A program made the translations under genes and the position numbers. Under the pieces are notes generated by a model. The model ran no database searches and had not been told where the DNA came from. It saw only the letters and a program-made list of their open reading frames with translations. This document shows, one piece after another, positions 33,553 to 36,361 of a stretch of DNA of 36,361 nt. The first letter of the stretch is position 1. Every line of letters begins with the position of its first letter. The stretch lies in assembly GCA_026389555.1 (NCBI GenBank), contig JAPLHQ010000073.1, forward strand, positions 1 through 36,361, written 5' to 3'. The DNA comes from Chloroflexota bacterium. GTDB taxonomy: Bacteria; Chloroflexota; Limnocylindria; Limnocylindrales; Limnocylindraceae.

Positions 33553-34175
33553 TGCCAGGTCAGCGACGTGAAGGTGCAGCGGGGGCGCAGGTGATCGTGA
33601 TCTCTGGGCCGAGCGGCGTGGGGAAAGACACCATCATCAATGAGTTGCGCCGTCGTCCGATCGGTCAGACCTTCCACTATGTGGTGACCTGCACCACCCG
33701 TGAGCCACGCGCCGGCGAAATGAACGGCGTCCACTATCACTTCCATACGGATGAAACCTTTGCAGCACTGAACGCCGCATCTGGGCTCCTTGAGTCCGCA
33801 TCGGTTCATGGCCGCTCCTATGGAACACCGCGCAGCGAGGTGCGTGATGCGCTTGAGCGTGGCCAAGATGCAATCCTGAAGATCGATGTTCAGGGGGCGC
33901 GGAGCGTCCGCGCCGCAATCCCAGAGGCGATCCTGATCTTCATTGCCCCTCCGTCGGCGGAGGCGCTCGCCGTCAGGCTCGCTGGTCGCGGGACGGAGAC
34001 GGCGGAGGAGCTCGTGACGCGAGCGAAGAGTGCCATCGTAGAGATGGACCGCGCGAAGGAGTACGACTATCTCGTCCTGAATGAGACTGGTTACCCGGAA
34101 GAGGCGGCGGCGCAGGTCGAGAAGATCGTCCTTGCTGAACGCGCCAAGCATCCGGAGCGCCGGATTACGGTGTGA
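33552..34175 (+). CDS. gmk: Guanylate kinase
   Basis: Guanylate kinase phosphorylates GMP to GDP. The 207-aa protein has the P-loop GPSGVGKDT (19-27; Lys25), where the residue after Lys is Asp rather than the common Gly or Ser. GMP-binding elements VTCTTREPRAGEMNGVHYHF, SYGTPRSEV and ILKIDVQGA follow, with FIAPPSAEALAVRL and the lid RGTETAEELVTRA. Its TGATG overlap with rluD and GTGA overlap with priA indicate translational coupling. In many bacteria gmk is followed by rpoZ; here priA follows directly. Confidence 0.96.
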   Translation: MPGQRREGAAGAQVIVISGPSGVGKDTIINELRRRPIGQTFHYVVTCTTREPRAGEMNGVHYHFHTDETFAALNAASGLLESASVHGRSYGTPRSEVRDALERGQDAILKIDVQGARSVRAAIPEAILIFIAPPSAEALAVRLAGRGTETAEELVTRAKSAIVEMDRAKEYDYLVLNETGYPEEAAAQVEKIVLAERAKHPERRITV

Positions 34176-36361
34176 GCGGGGCCGAAACACCCCCAGCTCA
34201 TCAGCGCGCGGGTTCGTCCGCAACGGTGCGTGTTGCCGTTGACCTCCCTGGCGCACAAGGCGAGCGACTCTACGACTACCTCCCGCCAGAGCGCGATGAA
34301 CTTACTGTTGGCGATGGCGTCGTTGTGCCATTCGGCAGCCGGCGCGCCGTTGGCATCGTTGTAGGAGCCCCTGGCGAATACGCGGCGCCAGATGGTTTCC
34401 AGCTCAAGCGCGTTGAGGCGAGACTCGGCGAGAGCGTCCTGATCGGTCCGCTCGGCATGCAGTTGGCACTCCGCGCTGCAGAGCACTGGTGTGCGCCGCC
34501 AGGCCTCACCCTTCGCTCGCTGCTGCCACCAGGACTTCTCGACAAGGTCGAGGCGGTAGTGCGCTTCGTTGGAGTACCGAGTGAGGCTGAGCGTCGCGCC
34601 GGCATCACAGAGGAGTGGTCTCCAGTTGATCGGCTGAGCGGTGCACGCGGCCGTGCTCGCACCGCACTGCTCACGCTGCTGCGAACAGGGGAGCGCGAAG
34701 GACGAATCGAACGAAGATGGCAGTTGAGCGCAGTCAGCGGGCGCGTCATTCAAGAGGCGTACGCGAGTCTTGTTCCGCTGCAGGAGCGATCTGCCGCAGC
34801 GGCGGCGCAGCCTGCGCCGCGTGGTGCTCGTCAACAGGAGATCCTTGCTCGCCTTGAGGCTGCGGCTGCAACAGACGAACCTTTTGTGCGAGCCGCGGAT
34901 CTTCCTGGTGGCCTAAGTGCGGTGCGACGACTTGAAGTACTCGGCCTTGTGAACGTTGAGCTGCGCCGCCGTCAACGGCGCCATGCAGATCGGCGGACGA
35001 GCGACGCTCAGTACGAGGCGGGTACGCCGGCGTGGAGTAGGGGGCAGGAGTCGCTCCTCGCTGCGGACCTTGGCGTGGGTGTGACGCTGCTTGATGGGCC
35101 ACCAGGGTCTGGCAAGAGTCGTGTTGCGGCAGAGATCGTGGCACGCACACTGCGCGCAGGACGATCGGTGCTCTGGCTCGTCCCAGAGACAACACAGGTT
35201 GCGGTAGCCGCTGATGCACTCTTGGCTGCAACCGGGGTTGACGCCGAACTGATCCACGCTGGAGCGAGCCAAGGCGAGCGGCTCGATGCGCACGCGCGAC
35301 TCACACTGCCGGGACCGCACCTTGTTGTCGGTACCCGAACGGCGATCGGTGCGCTGAGCCACGAAGTGGGGCTGATCGTTGTTGATGAGGAGCATGAGTC
35401 CGCGTACAAGTCGGAACGAATGCCACGCATTCATGCGCGTGATGCTGCCCTCATGCTCGGTGAGGCGGCGAAGGCGCCCGTCATCTTGATCAGCGCTACG
35501 CCAGCCATTGAGACGCTCGCGCGTGCTGAACTGCTCTTATGGCGTCACATCACCCTTGAGGGGCGCACGGCCGCGCCGCAGATTGAGGTGGTGGATATGC
35601 GCCGTGAGTTGGAAGAGGGCTGGAAGTCAATGATCAGCCGTCCACTCCTCGCCGCTCTCGAGGGCCTGCGCTGGAGTGATGGGGAGCAGGCGCTCTTGAT
35701 CATCAATCGCCGCGGTCTTGCGTCGGCGCTCCTCTGCAGAGATTGTGGCGCGGCGCAGTCCTGCCCATCGTGCGAGCGACCGCTGGTGCTCCACAGCGCG
35801 GGCTCGCTGCTGCGCTGCCACGGCTGTGGCCTTGTCGCTGAGCCGCTGACGCGTTGCCCTTCCTGTCAGAGTGCGCGGATTCGTGCAATCGGTGGTGGAA
35901 CTGAGCGACTCGAGGCTGACGTGAAGCGACTCCTCCCTGCGGTTTCTGTGGATCGCCTCGATGCAGATGCTGCAGCGGCGATCGGCGCAGGCGATCGCAT
36001 CCTTGACGCCTTCCGTAGTGGCCGCACGCAGCTGCTCATCGGTACGGCACTTGCCGCAAAGGCGCTCGACCTTCCGCGCCTCGCGCTTGTTGGCGTAGTC
36101 TCCGCGGACACTGGACTCCTCCTCCCAGATGAGCGGGCGGCCGAACGTGTCGTCTCGCTCATCGTGCAGGCAACAGGGAGGCTCGGGCGCGGTACAACGG
36201 CGGGGAGTGCCTGGGTACAGAGCTATCGACCGGAGGATCCAGCGATCATCGCGGCGGTTGAACTTGCACGTGGTGGCGCAGTGGATGTGTGGCGACGGCG
36301 AGAGATCCTGCTGCGTCAGAGTGCGGGCGGCGCCCCCTTCTTGCGAACGGCGAAGATCACC
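34172..36361 (+). CDS. priA: Primosomal protein N' (PriA), 3' end outside window; altered helicase motifs
   Basis: PriA restarts stalled replication forks by binding branched DNA and loading the replisome. The GTG at 34172 overlaps the gmk stop (GTGA); 730 residues are visible and the frame is open at the window end. The N-terminal DNA-binding domain (VRVAVDLPGAQGERLYDYLPP...VVVPFGSRRAVGIV) is clear. Walker A is GPPGSGKS (309-316), then DEEH (405-408), SATPAIE and INRRGLAS. All eight zinc Cys are kept (CRDC from 522, CPSC, CHGC, CPSC). The usual GTQMxxKGxDFP motif reads GTALAAKALDLP (from 624) and QVAGRAGR reads QATGRLGR. About 90 C-terminal residues are expected to be missing. Confidence 0.88.
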   Translation, partial: MSGAETPPAHQRAGSSATVRVAVDLPGAQGERLYDYLPPERDELTVGDGVVVPFGSRRAVGIVVGAPGEYAAPDGFQLKRVEARLGESVLIGPLGMQLALRAAEHWCAPPGLTLRSLLPPGLLDKVEAVVRFVGVPSEAERRAGITEEWSPVDRLSGARGRARTALLTLLRTGEREGRIERRWQLSAVSGRVIQEAYASLVPLQERSAAAAAQPAPRGARQQEILARLEAAAATDEPFVRAADLPGGLSAVRRLEVLGLVNVELRRRQRRHADRRTSDAQYEAGTPAWSRGQESLLAADLGVGVTLLDGPPGSGKSRVAAEIVARTLRAGRSVLWLVPETTQVAVAADALLAATGVDAELIHAGASQGERLDAHARLTLPGPHLVVGTRTAIGALSHEVGLIVVDEEHESAYKSERMPRIHARDAALMLGEAAKAPVILISATPAIETLARAELLLWRHITLEGRTAAPQIEVVDMRRELEEGWKSMISRPLLAALEGLRWSDGEQALLIINRRGLASALLCRDCGAAQSCPSCERPLVLHSAGSLLRCHGCGLVAEPLTRCPSCQSARIRAIGGGTERLEADVKRLLPAVSVDRLDADAAAAIGAGDRILDAFRSGRTQLLIGTALAAKALDLPRLALVGVVSADTGLLLPDERAAERVVSLIVQATGRLGRGTTAGSAWVQSYRPEDPAIIAAVELARGGAVDVWRRREILLRQSAGGAPFLRTAKIT

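Noticed and set aside
33369-34256. 295-aa open frame on the - strand across rluD/gmk
   Set aside because: It is opposite two conserved genes whose frames are certain and has no family resemblance.
1-36361. A mobile island, defence system, prophage or biosynthetic cluster
   Set aside because: Every gene but two or three small unknowns belongs to a core housekeeping family. Composition is even and no integrase, transposase, toxin-antitoxin, restriction or synthase gene is visible.

Overview
The window is 36.4 kb of compact, high-GC housekeeping chromosome. The genes run almost entirely on the + strand, with many ATGA/GTGA overlaps between neighbours. The content fits a lean bacterium without an outer membrane: LytR-CpsA-Psr protein, RapZ/YvcK/WhiA trio, Sec plus a minimal TatA/TatC system, and lspA. 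The IleRS has an unusual 'HHAWG' signature, and many promoters of the form TGC-TAnnnT lie directly before start codons. Together these suggest Chloroflexota (Limnocylindria-like, freshwater) or a related lineage. This assignment is inferred from gene style, not from a marker search.

Layout. Positions 2-8647: the end of an ABC-F ATPase gene, coaE, then the nucleotide excision repair block uvrB-uvrA-(small unknown gene)-uvrC. Positions 8687-14946: secD-secF, recJ, a membrane-anchored beta-propeller protein and pyrF. Positions 14986-21291: tatA-tatC-rapZ-yvcK-whiA-tpiA-gpmI-secG, linking export, cell-envelope/carbon control and lower glycolysis. Positions 21340-23001: a family 5 solute-binding protein with no transporter partners here. 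Positions 23024-23870: seven tRNA genes (Leu-CAG, Leu-GAG, Val-TAC, Phe-GAA, Gly-GCC, Gln-TTG, Cys-GCA), plus a duplicated 3' half of tRNA-Phe. Positions 24009-26950: rpsF-ssb-rpsR, a TauE/SafE-like permease and ilvE. Positions 27005-28651 (- strand): an LCP-family envelope protein, divergent from ileS. Positions 28732-36361: ileS-lspA-rluD-gmk-priA, the last cut by the window end.

No mobile element, CRISPR array, defence island or biosynthetic cluster is visible, and I do not see a new multi-gene system. The points worth a second look are small-scale. (i) A recurring extended -10 motif sits 6-7 nt before several start codons and implies leaderless mRNAs. (ii) A perfect 56-bp tandem duplication covers the 3' half of tRNA-Phe. 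(iii) Thirteen copies of the palindrome GCGATCGC are present. (iv) The IleRS and PriA signatures diverge from the usual ones. (v) There is a probable S6:S18 autoregulatory leader before rpsF. (vi) A small unknown gene lies inside the uvr operon.
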